Shown here one piece after another: positions 35,576 through 44,740 of a stretch of DNA of 64,000 nt. Position 1 is the first letter of the stretch. Each line of letters starts with the position of its first letter. The position numbers were made by a program, and so were the translations under genes. The DNA is from Pseudomonadota bacterium. Lineage in GTDB: Bacteria; Pseudomonadota; Alphaproteobacteria; Rhizobiales; Phreatobacteraceae. Below the pieces are notes generated by a model. It had not been told where the DNA came from and made no database searches. It saw nothing but the letters and a program-made list of their open reading frames with translations. The stretch lies in NCBI GenBank assembly GCA_023416965.1, contig JAEZGJ010000080.1:19871-83870 (forward strand). The letters run 5' to 3'.

Positions 35576-36157
35576 TCACCTCTGGCCGTCGCGCTTGGAA
35601 ATCTGGTCCTGCGTCAGCCCGCCCATGCGCGGATGCGGCCGGCCGCCGGTGGTCATGGCCAGTGCAAACAGGATCTCGTCGGCGCGCGGGCTATCCTGCA
35701 CCATCAGCGTCACGCCGTCGAAATGCGAGCGCACATAGGCGGCGTTGCGGTGATGGATCGGCACGTCGAGGATGGCCCCCATCGGCCCGACCTTGGTCAT
35801 GGACGGCACGATGGCCAGCGCCTCACCGAGAAGTTCGCGCATGGCGTAGCCTCCCGGCACGTGCCAGAGCGCGCCGTGCTCGAGCTCTCCGGCCGAGCCG
35901 ACCAGCGAGCCCTTGCCATAGGCCTCGATGGCGGCCGCGTCACCGCCGAGAGCCTTCAGCAGCTTGGTCGAACATTCGAGGCCGAGGGGTTTGAGGGCCT
36001 CCATCATCGGCTGGATGTCCTCGACATAGCGGCCGGCATAGGGGTTCTTCAGCACGGCGGCGATCCATCCCTTGAGGATCGGCCTGTCGAGCTTCGGCCC
36101 GCCGTCGTGGCGAACCTCCTCGACGCCGACGACGATCTTCCTGACGTCGATGGTCAT
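35576..36157 (-). CDS. DUF1185 'amino acid synthesis' family protein
   Basis: 193 residues with the family's EEVRHDGGPKLDRPILKGWIAAVLKNPYAGRY opening (in part), YGKGSLVGSAGELEHGALWH and a C-terminal ADEILFALAMTTGGRPHPRMGGL. The family name is historical and the activity is unknown. It overlaps the UPF0280 gene by ATGA and is the last gene of a long minus operon with a MarR regulator and an Fe-S reductase. Co-location suggests a hydrolytic or isomerase step in N-heterocycle breakdown, but no motif proves it. Confidence 0.85.
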   Translation of the reverse strand: MTIDVRKIVVGVEEVRHDGGPKLDRPILKGWIAAVLKNPYAGRYVEDIQPMMEALKPLGLECSTKLLKALGGDAAAIEAYGKGSLVGSAGELEHGALWHVPGGYAMRELLGEALAIVPSMTKVGPMGAILDVPIHHRNAAYVRSHFDGVTLMVQDSPRADEILFALAMTTGGRPHPRMGGLTQDQISKRDGQR

Positions 36158-37020
36158 GGTTTCATCTCCCTGAGGCTGCGTGTCTGTCCGAGAATGCGCG
36201 CCTCGCCCTGAAGCATCAGCGCCGCATCGAAAATGAGGCCACGGCGGCGGAACTGCTCGGCGCGCGCCTGGCCCGCCTCCAGTGCCGCAAGGATCCTGGG
36301 CCGCGCCAGCGAGCGGACCGCGGTCGTCACCAGATGGGCGCCCAGATCGCTGTCCGGGTCGAGGTCGCGGGCGGGGCTGCGGCTGATCGCCGGGTCGTCC
36401 ACGTCGACCGCATTGCCGATCAGCGTCGCCGCCACATCGGCGCTGGCCGCGTCGCGCGCCAGCACCGTCACCGAATCGGCGATGCCCAGGGAGAAGGACC
36501 GCCCCTGCGCGCCGGAGGTGGCGATGCCGCCGATCCCGTCCCGGTCCGTCAGCGTGATGCGTCCATTGATCGCGGGAATGGTTCCGCCGGAAAAATCCGC
36601 CGCCACCGCCACCTCCATCGTCTCGCCCTCGGTCAGGTGGATGGCGATGTCGCCCCCGTCGTTGACGAAGGCGCGGTCAAGCGGCGCCGCGGTCACCATG
36701 GTCTCCATCAGCTCGTCCGCCACGGCTCCGGCCACCGCCGCCATCGGCGTGACGAAGAGCCCCGCATGGGGCCGGCAGGCCGCGACCATGCGCCGGGCTA
36801 CCGGCGTCTCCACCTCCGGCCGCTCGGCGATCGGTCGGCGCAGCGCGGCGAGTTCCCCGGCGAGTTCCGGCAGGATCGTGCCGAACCGGGCGATCGCCGC
36901 CTCACAGGCGTCGCGCACCGCGCTCGCCGCACCCCAGGCCCTGAGCACCACGTCGATCGGGCCGTGCTGCAGATGCAGCCGGTCGCCGTCGAGGCGCTGG
37001 ACGGAGGGCGCGTCCCACAT
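36154..37020 (-). CDS. UPF0280 family protein
   Basis: 288 residues. HLQHGPIDVVLRAWG opens the conserved part and AGAVADELMETMV and FVNDGGDIAIHLTEGE are strong family marks; the latter resembles the flavin-binding region of ApbE-like proteins, to which UPF0280 is distantly related. Function is not established. It starts 3 bp after the MarR stop and ends overlapping the DUF1185 gene, so the two unknown proteins are translated together. Confidence 0.83.
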   Translation of the reverse strand: MWDAPSVQRLDGDRLHLQHGPIDVVLRAWGAASAVRDACEAAIARFGTILPELAGELAALRRPIAERPEVETPVARRMVAACRPHAGLFVTPMAAVAGAVADELMETMVTAAPLDRAFVNDGGDIAIHLTEGETMEVAVAADFSGGTIPAINGRITLTDRDGIGGIATSGAQGRSFSLGIADSVTVLARDAASADVAATLIGNAVDVDDPAISRSPARDLDPDSDLGAHLVTTAVRSLARPRILAALEAGQARAEQFRRRGLIFDAALMLQGEARILGQTRSLREMKP

Positions 37021-37022
37021 GC

Positions 37023-37478
37023 TCAGCCGATCCGGCCGAGCAGGGCGAGCAGCGTCTCGGCTTCCTCCGCCGACAGCGGCTCGAGGGTGCGTGCCGAGAC
37101 CTCCGGGCCGCGCGCCTTCATCGCCTCCACCGTCTCGCGGCCGGTGGCGGTGAGTTCGAGCAGCACGAGGCGCGCGTCGTTGGGATCGACCGAGGGCGAG
37201 ACGAGGCCGCGCTTGGCGAGCCGGCCGGCGACGCCGAACATGGTCGCGGGATCGATGCCGACCATGCGCCCCAGCTGGTTCTGCGAGGTGGGCCCGAGGT
37301 CGTGCAGCTTGGCGAGCGCGGCATATTGCACCGGCGTCACGTCCAGGCCGTCCATCACCTGCTCGAAAATGGCGCTGGCGCGCTGGTGGGCGCGCCGGAT
37401 CAGGAAGCCGATCTGTTCCTCGAGGACATAGGGCGTCGCCGCCGCCTCGCCGGCGCGCCGTGATCGCTTCGCGGTCAT
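37023..37478 (-). CDS. MarR family transcriptional regulator of the HyuAB/molybdenum hydroxylase island
   Basis: 151-residue winged helix protein: LAKLHDLGPTSQNQLGRMVGIDPATMFGVAGRLAKRGLV with recognition helix, followed by the wing SPSVDPNDARLVLLELTATG. The ATG at 37478 overlaps the stop of the upstream Fe-S reductase gene (ATGA). As the only regulator in the 35576-51851 run, it is the candidate ligand of the TCATTCGT-type dyads at 46794 and 51936. Confidence 0.88.
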   Translation of the reverse strand: MTAKRSRRAGEAAATPYVLEEQIGFLIRRAHQRASAIFEQVMDGLDVTPVQYAALAKLHDLGPTSQNQLGRMVGIDPATMFGVAGRLAKRGLVSPSVDPNDARLVLLELTATGRETVEAMKARGPEVSARTLEPLSAEEAETLLALLGRIG

Positions 37479-38983
37479 GGACGCTTCTCCGGGAAGGGCC
37501 AGGGATTGCCGTCGATCCAGCCGTCGATCCGCGCCTGCGGGGCGACGTCGCGCAGGATGTCGTCGATGGAGACGACGTCCTCCATGTGGCCGCCGAGCCG
37601 CTCGTAGAGCGCCCGCGGCAGCGTGAACTCGATGGGGGCGACGATGGCGGGCGTCGGTACGTAGCCGAAGGCGTTCTTCGGCAGCTTCGTGACATCGGCC
37701 ATGACGGTGATGCCGCCGCCGGGCCAGAGATAGACCGGCGCGCCGCCCATGGTGACCCTCGTCTCGCCGGAGGCGACGGAGCGGGTGAGCAGCACCGGGT
37801 TCTCGGTGACGCCCGCCCTGAGGCTCCCGCCCGCGCCCGCCATGAACAGCACGGTGCAGAGCGAAGGCTCGCAGTTCTCGCCGATGCGGTCGACCACCTT
37901 CATCACCGCCTCGGGGATCGGGGCGGGCACCGGCGCCAGGTTCTCGTCCAGCACGCAATAGAGGAAGTGCTCGCCGGTGGTGGAGGTCATGAGGAGGCGC
38001 AGGCCCGGCCAGGCGATCTCCGGATCGATCTTCTGGATGATCGACAGCGGGTCCTCGATGTCGGTGCCGCCCCAGCCGATGCCGGGATTGGCCACCTGGA
38101 AATAACGGCCCGGCGTCGACTTGCGGCCGCGCACGCGAATGCCCGCCTGCCGCATGTCCAGCACCTTGCCGGCCTGGTGTTCCGTCAGCACGCCGGTGAT
38201 GTGGTCATCGACGACGATGACCTCGTCGACATGGCCGAGCCATTGCTTGGCGAAGATGCCGACCGTGGCCGAGCCGCATCCCACCCGCATGCGCTGCTCG
38301 GGCTTGCCGTCGACGATGGGCGCCTGGTTGGCCGCGACCACCACCTCGTGACCCCCGTCGATGGTCATCGTCACCGGCTCGCCGGCGCAGAGCCTGAGCA
38401 TGGTGTCGCAGGTGACGTTGCCCTCCTTCTTCGAGCCGCCGGTGAGGTGGCGGACGCCGCCGATGGAGAGCATCTGGGAGCCGTATTCGGCGGTCGTGAC
38501 ATGGCCGACCTGCTCGCCGCCGACGCGGATGGGCGCGGCTTCCGGGCCGAGATGGCGGTCGGTGTCGATCTTCACCTTGACGCCGCAATAGCTGAAGATG
38601 CCCTCGGTCACGACGGTGACCGTATCGACCCCCTCGTGCACTGCCGAGACGATGAAGGGCGCCGGCTTGTAGTCGGGATAGGTGGTACCGGCGCCGATGG
38701 CGGTGACGAAGGTGCGCTGCGGGTCCAGCACCTGGCCGTCCCAGTCGTTCTTGCCGAATTCCACCAGCCGGCCGCCGTCCTCGACCGCCTTGGCCAGCAG
38801 CACCACGGGATCGGTGCGCACCAGCTGGCCGTTTTCGTTGGCGTAGCGCGAGCAGGCGCCCGCGCGCCCCGGGCGGATGCGGCAGAGCACCGGGCAGGCG
38901 TCGCAGCGCAGGATGCCGTCCCCTTCCGCCGCGCCGAACTTTTTCGAACGCGCCGCGACGGAGAGATGGTCAGTGGCGGTCAT
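37475..38983 (-). CDS. Fe-S protein resembling 6-hydroxynicotinate reductase
   Basis: 502 residues. The N-terminus has an iron-sulfur motif, Cys27-x2-Cys30-x3-Cys34-x9-Cys44 (RCDACPVLCRIRPGRAGACS), and the rest is a long alpha/beta domain (GIFSYCGVKVKIDTDRHLGPE; VNPGIGWGG-like segment). I recognise it as the family labelled 6-hydroxynicotinate reductase, known from nicotinate fermentation in Eubacterium barkeri, where a ferredoxin-dependent enzyme reduces the pyridone ring. AGGAGG five bases upstream fixes the start at 38983. It lies downstream of a molybdenum hydroxylase, consistent with a hydroxylate-then-reduce order. Name by family memory; activity unproven. Confidence 0.7.
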   Translation of the reverse strand: MTATDHLSVAARSKKFGAAEGDGILRCDACPVLCRIRPGRAGACSRYANENGQLVRTDPVVLLAKAVEDGGRLVEFGKNDWDGQVLDPQRTFVTAIGAGTTYPDYKPAPFIVSAVHEGVDTVTVVTEGIFSYCGVKVKIDTDRHLGPEAAPIRVGGEQVGHVTTAEYGSQMLSIGGVRHLTGGSKKEGNVTCDTMLRLCAGEPVTMTIDGGHEVVVAANQAPIVDGKPEQRMRVGCGSATVGIFAKQWLGHVDEVIVVDDHITGVLTEHQAGKVLDMRQAGIRVRGRKSTPGRYFQVANPGIGWGGTDIEDPLSIIQKIDPEIAWPGLRLLMTSTTGEHFLYCVLDENLAPVPAPIPEAVMKVVDRIGENCEPSLCTVLFMAGAGGSLRAGVTENPVLLTRSVASGETRVTMGGAPVYLWPGGGITVMADVTKLPKNAFGYVPTPAIVAPIEFTLPRALYERLGGHMEDVVSIDDILRDVAPQARIDGWIDGNPWPFPEKRP

Positions 38984-39036
38984 GGCGACCTCCTGGGATG
39001 GGGTGGCTTGCACTGGGGCTGAGGGCGCCTCGGAAA

Positions 39037-39186
39037 GGCCCCACCCTCACCCTCCCCCTCTTGTGAGGGGAGGGGGGCTACCGCGCCGCGGCCGATGAGA
39101 AACGGTTCTGCCCGGCCCAGCCGATCAAAGGCCGGCGGGACGCCGTGGTCTCCCTCCCCGCGCAGCGGGGAGCGTACGGGTGGGGC
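39037..39186. repeat. ~155-bp palindrome-ended dispersed repeat, copy 2
   Basis: It starts GGCCCCACCCTCACCCTCCCC and ends GGGGAGCGTACGGGTGGGGC. The reverse strand reads GAGACCACGGCGTCCCG next to the right-hand hairpin, matching the GACTATGGCGTC phrase of copy 4, so this copy is in the opposite orientation. It fills the gap between the molybdenum hydroxylase and the Fe-S reductase genes, within one operon. Confidence 0.7.
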
Positions 39187-39215
39187 ATGGATTGGAAGCG
39201 CCGGCAAAGACATCC

Positions 39216-41969
39216 TCATTCCGCCGCCTCCCGCCCCTGCATCGCCGCCCAGAGCTTGTGCGGCAGCACGGGCACCTCGGTCATGCGCACGCCGACCGCA
39301 TGGCGGATGGCGCCGAGGATGGCCGGGGCGGTGGCCACCAGCGCCGGCTCGCCGACGCCCTTGGCCCCGTAGGGCCCTTCCGGTTCGGTATCCTCGACGA
39401 GGTGGATGGTGATCTCCGGCATGTCCCCGGCGGTGGGGATGAGGTAGTCGTGCAGGTTCTCGGTGCGGCCGGGGAGATACTCCTCCATCAGCGCCAGCCC
39501 CAGCCCCTGCGCGATGCCGCCGTGGATCTGGCCTTCGGTCAGGGTCGGGTTGATGGCGCGGCCGACGTCATGGGCGGCGACGATGCGGGTGACCTTCACC
39601 GTGCCGAGCAGCCGGTCGACCTCAACCTCCGCCACCTGCGCGGCGAAGCCGTAGGTGGCATAGGGGATGCCCTGGCCCTTGGCGTCCAGCGCCGTGGTCG
39701 GCGGGTCATATTCGCCGTCGCCCATCAGCACGATGCCGGTCTCGTCGGCGGCGAGCGTGGCAAGGTCGATCACGCGGCTCGCCTCGCCGTCGTCCACCAT
39801 CAGGCGTGCGCCGTCCAGGGCGAGCCGCGCATTGGGACCGGCATTGGCCAGCGCCAGGATCCTGGCGCGGAGATCGGCGCCCGCGAGTTTGGCGGCATTC
39901 CCCGAAACAAACGTCTGGCGCGAGGCCGAGGTCTTGCCGGCGTCGAAGGTCCTGTCGGTATCGCCGATGACGAAGCCGAAGGCCTGCGGCGGTAGGCCCA
40001 GCGCATCGGCTGCGATCTGGAGCAGGACCGTCGAAGAGCCCTGGCCGATATCGACCGCACCGTTGAGGAAGGTCAGCCGGCCGTCGCGGCCGAGCGTGAT
40101 CCGCATTTTCGACGGGTTGGACATGGAGGTGTTGCCGCAGCCGTACCACATGCAGGCGACACCAACGCCGCGGGCCATGCGGCCGCGTCTGGCATTGTGC
40201 GCGGCGGCTTCCGCCATCAGCCGGTCGTAGTCCGCCTTCACGGCGTCGAGGCAGTCCGGCAGGCCGGCTGAGGCGTGGAGCACCTGGCCGGTCGGCGTCC
40301 GGTCGCCATTGCCGATGGCGTTGATGCGGCGGATCTCCCAGCGGTCGAGCTTAAGGCTCTCCGCGAGGTCGTCGATCAGCGTCTCGCCGGCAATCGCCGC
40401 CTGCGGCACGCCGAAGCCGCGGAAGGCACCGGCCGGCACCTCGTTGGTATGGACGGCGCGGGTGGCGTTCCTCACATGCGGCACCTTGTAGGGGCCGGTG
40501 GCGTGGACCGGCACGCGGTTGGCCACCGTCGGCCCCCAGGAGGCATAGGCGCCCGTGTTGAAGTCGCCCGTCATTTCGTAGGCCGTGAAGCGGCCGTCCC
40601 GGTCCGTCGACATGCGGGCATAGATCTTGGAAGGATGACGCTTTGTGGTCGAGGCCATGCTCTCCGTGCGCGAATAGACGATGCGCACGGGCTTCCTCGT
40701 CAGCCAGGCCGCCACCGCGATCAGAGGCTGGATGGAGACGTCGAGCTTGCCGCCGAAGCCGCCGCCACAGGCGGTGGGGATGATGCGCACCTGCGCCATC
40801 GGCACGCCGACGACGCGGGCGACCTCCTCCTGGTCCATCACCGCCGCCTGGGTGCAGGCCGTCACCTCGATACGGTCGCCCACCCTGACGGCGTAACCCG
40901 CCTCCGGCTCGATATAGGCGTGCTCGACGAAGCCGGTGCGGAACCGGCCCTCGGCGGTGGCGGCACCGAGCCTGTGGCCCTCGGCAACGTCGCCGGTCTC
41001 GAGATGGCCGCGGGTCAGCACATTGTCCGGGATATTGGCGTGGAGCGGCGTCGCCCCCTCTGTCAGCGCGGCCTCGACGCCGATCAGTGCCGGCTCCACC
41101 TCCCAGGTGATCGGCAGGGCGGCATCGGCGATGCCCTCCACCGCCTCGCGCGTGCCGACGAGGGCGAGGATCGCCTCGCCGCGGTAGCGCACGAAGCCGG
41201 GCGCCAGCACCGGCTGGTCCTTGATGGTCGGGAAGATGCCGAAGGAATTGGCGCCGGGAATGTCCGCGGCCGTGAGGATCGCTTCCAGCCCCGGATGCGC
41301 GTCCTTCACCGCGGCGAGGTCGCCGAGGGTGAAGCGGGCGCGAGCATGGGGCGAGCGCACAGCGCGCATCCACAGCGCGCCCTCGGGAGCATGGTCGGCG
41401 CCGAAGCGGTCGGTGCCCTGCACCTTGGGCAGCCCGTCGGCCCGGGCAATGCGGGCGCCGACCGCCGCGCCCGCCTCCGCCACCGGCGCATAGGCATTGG
41501 CGCCGCGCGCCACGGCGTCGATGGCCTCGATGATCTTGGCATAGCCGGTGCAGCGGCAGAGGACGCCGCCGATGCCGTCCTCGATCTCGCCGCGGGTGGG
41601 GGAGGGGTTGCGCGCCAGGAGGTCCGTCGCGGCCATGATCATGCCGGGCGTGCAGATGCCGCACTGGGCCGCGCCCTGGGCGAGGAAGGCGGCGCGCAGC
41701 CGGTCGATCAGCGGGTCGGAGGCCTCGATCGTGGTGATGGCGCGGCCCTCGGCCTGTGCTGTCGATACGAGGCAGGAGCAGACCTGCTCGCCGTCGAGCA
41801 GCACCGTGCAGGCGCCGCAATCGCCGGCATCGCAGCCGATCTTGGTGCCGGTGAGCCCCAGGCCCTCGCGCAGCGTATCGGCGAGGCTGGCGAAGGGGGC
41901 CGCCTGCACCTGGTGCGGATGGCCGTTGACGGTGAGCCTCACGGTCATTTCGGCGGGACGGTCGAGCAT
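39216..41969 (-). CDS. Molybdenum hydroxylase, 2Fe-2S and molybdopterin subunits fused (xanthine dehydrogenase family)
   Basis: 917 residues. Residues 1-160 are the two 2Fe-2S domains: Cys46/51/54 in GCDAGDCGACTV with Cys64, then CGICTPGM and CRCTGY. The rest is the large subunit with TACGGGFGGK, GAFRGFGVPQ, DIGQGSSTV and the active-site Glu in YGAKGVGEPA. The family hydroxylates N-heterocycles with water; nicotinate, purine or a related ring is a plausible substrate. The start overlaps the FAD-subunit stop as TGATG. CoxS-CoxL order in one chain with a separate FAD protein occurs in several nicotinate and isoquinoline-type hydroxylases. Confidence 0.9.
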   Translation of the reverse strand: MLDRPAEMTVRLTVNGHPHQVQAAPFASLADTLREGLGLTGTKIGCDAGDCGACTVLLDGEQVCSCLVSTAQAEGRAITTIEASDPLIDRLRAAFLAQGAAQCGICTPGMIMAATDLLARNPSPTRGEIEDGIGGVLCRCTGYAKIIEAIDAVARGANAYAPVAEAGAAVGARIARADGLPKVQGTDRFGADHAPEGALWMRAVRSPHARARFTLGDLAAVKDAHPGLEAILTAADIPGANSFGIFPTIKDQPVLAPGFVRYRGEAILALVGTREAVEGIADAALPITWEVEPALIGVEAALTEGATPLHANIPDNVLTRGHLETGDVAEGHRLGAATAEGRFRTGFVEHAYIEPEAGYAVRVGDRIEVTACTQAAVMDQEEVARVVGVPMAQVRIIPTACGGGFGGKLDVSIQPLIAVAAWLTRKPVRIVYSRTESMASTTKRHPSKIYARMSTDRDGRFTAYEMTGDFNTGAYASWGPTVANRVPVHATGPYKVPHVRNATRAVHTNEVPAGAFRGFGVPQAAIAGETLIDDLAESLKLDRWEIRRINAIGNGDRTPTGQVLHASAGLPDCLDAVKADYDRLMAEAAAHNARRGRMARGVGVACMWYGCGNTSMSNPSKMRITLGRDGRLTFLNGAVDIGQGSSTVLLQIAADALGLPPQAFGFVIGDTDRTFDAGKTSASRQTFVSGNAAKLAGADLRARILALANAGPNARLALDGARLMVDDGEASRVIDLATLAADETGIVLMGDGEYDPPTTALDAKGQGIPYATYGFAAQVAEVEVDRLLGTVKVTRIVAAHDVGRAINPTLTEGQIHGGIAQGLGLALMEEYLPGRTENLHDYLIPTAGDMPEITIHLVEDTEPEGPYGAKGVGEPALVATAPAILGAIRHAVGVRMTEVPVLPHKLWAAMQGREAAE

Positions 41970-42832
41970 CAGGCGGCCCTCCGGGTGGCGGGGGAGGCGA
42001 GGTCGGCGAGGGCGTCGCGCACCAGCGCCTCGGCCGCGGCCAGGCGATAGGCGGCGCTGGCGCGCACATCGTCGATGGGGGCGAGCGCGGAAATGTGGCC
42101 GGAGGTCACGAGCCCCGCGGCTTCAGCGAGAGGCCGGCCGGCGAGCGCCGCCTCCAGCGCCGTCAGCCGCTGCGCCACCGCCGAACAGGCGCCGATGGCG
42201 ATGCGGGCCTCCGTGATCGTGCCGGCCTCGTCGGTGGCCACCACGGCGGCGACCATGGCGATGGAGATGACGAGATATTTGCGCGCGCCGAGCTTGAGGA
42301 AAGTGGAGCGCGCGCCGTCGCGCTTCGGCACGATCAGGGCGGTGACGATCTCATCGGGCCGCAGTGCTGTCTGGCGGTAACCGGTGGAGAAGGCCTGGAC
42401 GGGAAGGCTGCGTGCGCCTGCCTGGCCCTGCACCTCGACCACGGCGTCGAGCGCCATGAGGTTCGGGATGCCGTCGCCGGCCGGCGAGGCGGTGACGAGA
42501 TTGCCGGCGAGCGTTCCGAGGTTCTGCACCTGCAGGCCGCCGACCTCGCGCGCCGCGCGGCGGTAGCCGTCGAAGAGTGGCGGCAGGTCGGCGCGGGCGA
42601 GGTCGCTCCAGGTGGTCAGCGCGCCGAGCCGCCAGCCCCCGGCTTCCTCTGTGATCCCTCGCAGGCCCGGCACGGCAGTGATGTCGAGCACGTCCTTGTG
42701 GGCCGGGTCGCCCCAGGCTTTGCGGGCGGTGCGCACGGGATAGACGTCGGTGCCGCCGGCGAGGACCGTCACGTCGCGCGCTGCCTTGATGGACATGGCC
42801 TCGGCGAGGCTGGTCGGACGGAAATAACGCAT
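41969..42832 (-). CDS. Molybdenum hydroxylase FAD-binding subunit
   Basis: 287 residues of the CoxM/XDH FAD-binding family: YFRPTSLAEAM at the start, VLAGGTDVYP contacting FAD, LGALTTWSDL, then NLGTLAGNLVTASPAGDG, the second FAD loop, and a C-terminal CO-dehydrogenase flavoprotein domain. I start it at 42832, where the ATG overlaps the HyuB stop (TGATG), the same coupling seen at its other end; in-frame starts up to 42850 would lie deeper inside hyuB. It passes electrons from the Mo/Fe-S protein to the next acceptor. Confidence 0.9.
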   Translation of the reverse strand: MRYFRPTSLAEAMSIKAARDVTVLAGGTDVYPVRTARKAWGDPAHKDVLDITAVPGLRGITEEAGGWRLGALTTWSDLARADLPPLFDGYRRAAREVGGLQVQNLGTLAGNLVTASPAGDGIPNLMALDAVVEVQGQAGARSLPVQAFSTGYRQTALRPDEIVTALIVPKRDGARSTFLKLGARKYLVISIAMVAAVVATDEAGTITEARIAIGACSAVAQRLTALEAALAGRPLAEAAGLVTSGHISALAPIDDVRASAAYRLAAAEALVRDALADLASPATRRAA

Positions 42833-44535
42833 CAGGCCCTCCATCCCCACAGTGCCTCGGCCTCGGCCGCGGTGTAGTAACCGCGGGCGACGTCCCGGGC
42901 GATGGCGGCGGGATCACGCTTGGCCGGATCGCCATAGCCGCCGCCGCCGGGCGTCATCACCTCGACGCGGTCGCCGGCGCGGATCCTCAGGCCCTGGTCC
43001 TTCGAGAGGTGCTCGGGGATCGTCGTCTCGGTCCCGCGATGGATCTTCACGATGTTCGGCGCACCGTCCCTGCCGCCGAGTACGCCCGGCGGGCCGAAGC
43101 GGCCGTGGTCCATGACGAAGGAGGCGCGCGCCTCGCCGCGCAGCAGTTCCACCTCGTAGTGCACGCCGAAGCCGCCCCGCGCCTTGCCGGCGCCGCCCGA
43201 GCCCTCGCGAAGGGCGAAGCGGCGGAACAGCACCGGGTAGTACTGCTCCATCACCTCCACCGGCGCGGTCTTGGAAATGCCGATGGTCGAGCAGCCGTTG
43301 GTCAGGCCGTCATGACCGGCATTGCCGCCATAGCCGCCGCCGGTGATCTGGTACATGACATAGCCGGTCTTCTTCGCCGGGTCGAAGCCGCCGAGGGCAA
43401 AATTGCCGGACGTGCCGGCGGGCGCCGCCGTCACCTTGTCGGGGATCGCCTGGACGAGGGCGAGGAACACCGCTTCCGCGATGCGCTGGGAGACCTCCGC
43501 CGCGCAGCCCGAGACGGGCCGTGGATATTGCGCGTCGAGGAACGTGCCCTCGGGCTTGAGGATGGTCAGCGGCTCAAAGGCGCCCGAATTGATCGGCACG
43601 TCCGGGAAGATGTGCTTCACGCCGAGATAGACCGACGAGCAGGTGGTGGCGAAGACCGAGTTCATCGGCCCCTGGCAGGGCGGGGATGACTGCGAGAAGT
43701 CGAATGTCATCGTCTCGCCGGCCTTCGTGACGGTGAGGGCGATCCGCAGCGGCTCGTTCACGACGCCGTCGGAATCGACGAAGCTCTCCGAGCGATAGAC
43801 GCCGTCGGGAATGGCGCGGATCTCGGCGCGCATGCGCTCGGCCGATCGGGCGCGGATCTGGCGGATGGCCTCATCCAGCGTCGCGGTTCCGTATTTCGCG
43901 ACGAGGTCCGTCAGGCGGGCCTCGCCCACCAGAAGCGCCGCCGCCTGGGCCTTGATGTCGCCGATCCGCTGGTCGGCGATGCGGATGTTGGAGGAAATGA
44001 TCGCGAAGATCTCCGCGTCCATCTCGCCGCGCTTGAACAGCTTCACCGGCGGCAAGCGCAGCCCTTCCTGCTCCACCTCCGTGGCATGCGCCGAGAAGCC
44101 GCCGGGTACCATGCCGCCGATGTCGGGCCAGTGGCCGGTGTTCTGCAGCCAGCAGAAGAGCTGACCGTCGACGAAGACCGGCTTGGCGAAGCGCACGTCC
44201 ATCAGGTGCGTCCCGCCGAGATAGGGATCGTTGACGATGTAGATGTCGCCGGGCTCCGGCTTGCCGGCCTTGCCCTCGCCGATCAGACGGATGATGTGGC
44301 CGGTCGAATGCTGCATCGTGCCGACGAAGACCGGCAGGCCGAACTCCCCCTGTGATATCAGGGCGCCGGTGTCGCGGTCGTAGATGCCGTCGGCGCGGTC
44401 GTCGGCTTCGGCGATGACAGGCGAGAAGGCCGAGCGCGAGAAGGCGATGTCCATCTCGTTGCAGACCTGCTGCAGGCCGGCCTGGATGACCGCGAGGGTG
44501 AGGGCGTCGAGGGCGGTGGGGGTATGCGCGTTCAT
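42832..44535 (-). CDS. hyuB: Hydantoinase B / oxoprolinase family protein
   Basis: 567 residues of the HyuB family: EMDIAFSRSAFSPVIAEADDRADGIYD near the start, MQHSTGHIIRLIG, DIYIVNDPYLGGTHLMD, and the C-terminal GGYGDPAKRDPAAIARDVARGYYTAAEA. With HyuA it forms an ATP-dependent cyclic-amide hydrolase (N-methylhydantoinase, 5-oxoprolinase or acetophenone-carboxylase-like). It is separated from hyuA by a 205-bp gap holding repeat copy 3. In this operon a lactam made by ring reduction of a hydroxylated N-heterocycle is the likely substrate (inferred). Confidence 0.9.
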   Translation of the reverse strand: MNAHTPTALDALTLAVIQAGLQQVCNEMDIAFSRSAFSPVIAEADDRADGIYDRDTGALISQGEFGLPVFVGTMQHSTGHIIRLIGEGKAGKPEPGDIYIVNDPYLGGTHLMDVRFAKPVFVDGQLFCWLQNTGHWPDIGGMVPGGFSAHATEVEQEGLRLPPVKLFKRGEMDAEIFAIISSNIRIADQRIGDIKAQAAALLVGEARLTDLVAKYGTATLDEAIRQIRARSAERMRAEIRAIPDGVYRSESFVDSDGVVNEPLRIALTVTKAGETMTFDFSQSSPPCQGPMNSVFATTCSSVYLGVKHIFPDVPINSGAFEPLTILKPEGTFLDAQYPRPVSGCAAEVSQRIAEAVFLALVQAIPDKVTAAPAGTSGNFALGGFDPAKKTGYVMYQITGGGYGGNAGHDGLTNGCSTIGISKTAPVEVMEQYYPVLFRRFALREGSGGAGKARGGFGVHYEVELLRGEARASFVMDHGRFGPPGVLGGRDGAPNIVKIHRGTETTIPEHLSKDQGLRIRAGDRVEVMTPGGGGYGDPAKRDPAAIARDVARGYYTAAEAEALWGWRA

Positions 44536-44558
44536 CGGACCGTGCTCCGAGACAAGAA

Positions 44559-44714
44559 GGCCCCACCCTCACCCTCCCCTCGCTCACGCGAGGAGAGGGG
44601 GACTACGACCGCGCGCCGGAGCACCGGCGGTCGCGCCAGGCGCAGCCGGTTCCGGCCGAAGCGGGCGGTCATGGTCTCCCTCCCCTCGCCGGAGGGGAGG
44701 GTGCGGGTGGGGCC
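44559..44714. repeat. ~155-bp palindrome-ended dispersed repeat, copy 3
   Basis: It runs from GGCCCCACCCTCACCCTCCC to GGGAGGGTGCGGGTGGGGCC. The reverse strand shows ATGACCGCCCGCTTC and TGCGCCTGGCGCGACC, close to the interior of copy 1, so it is inverted relative to that copy. It lies between hyuA and hyuB within the operon. Confidence 0.75.
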
Positions 44715-44740
44715 TGAAGGGCAGAATGCCAAGACCATCC

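Noticed and set aside
38984..39215. Short open frames inside the 39037 repeat and its flanks as possible small genes
   Set aside because: They coincide with the G/C-rich ends of a repeat present six times, have no ribosome-binding site and are not preserved between copies.
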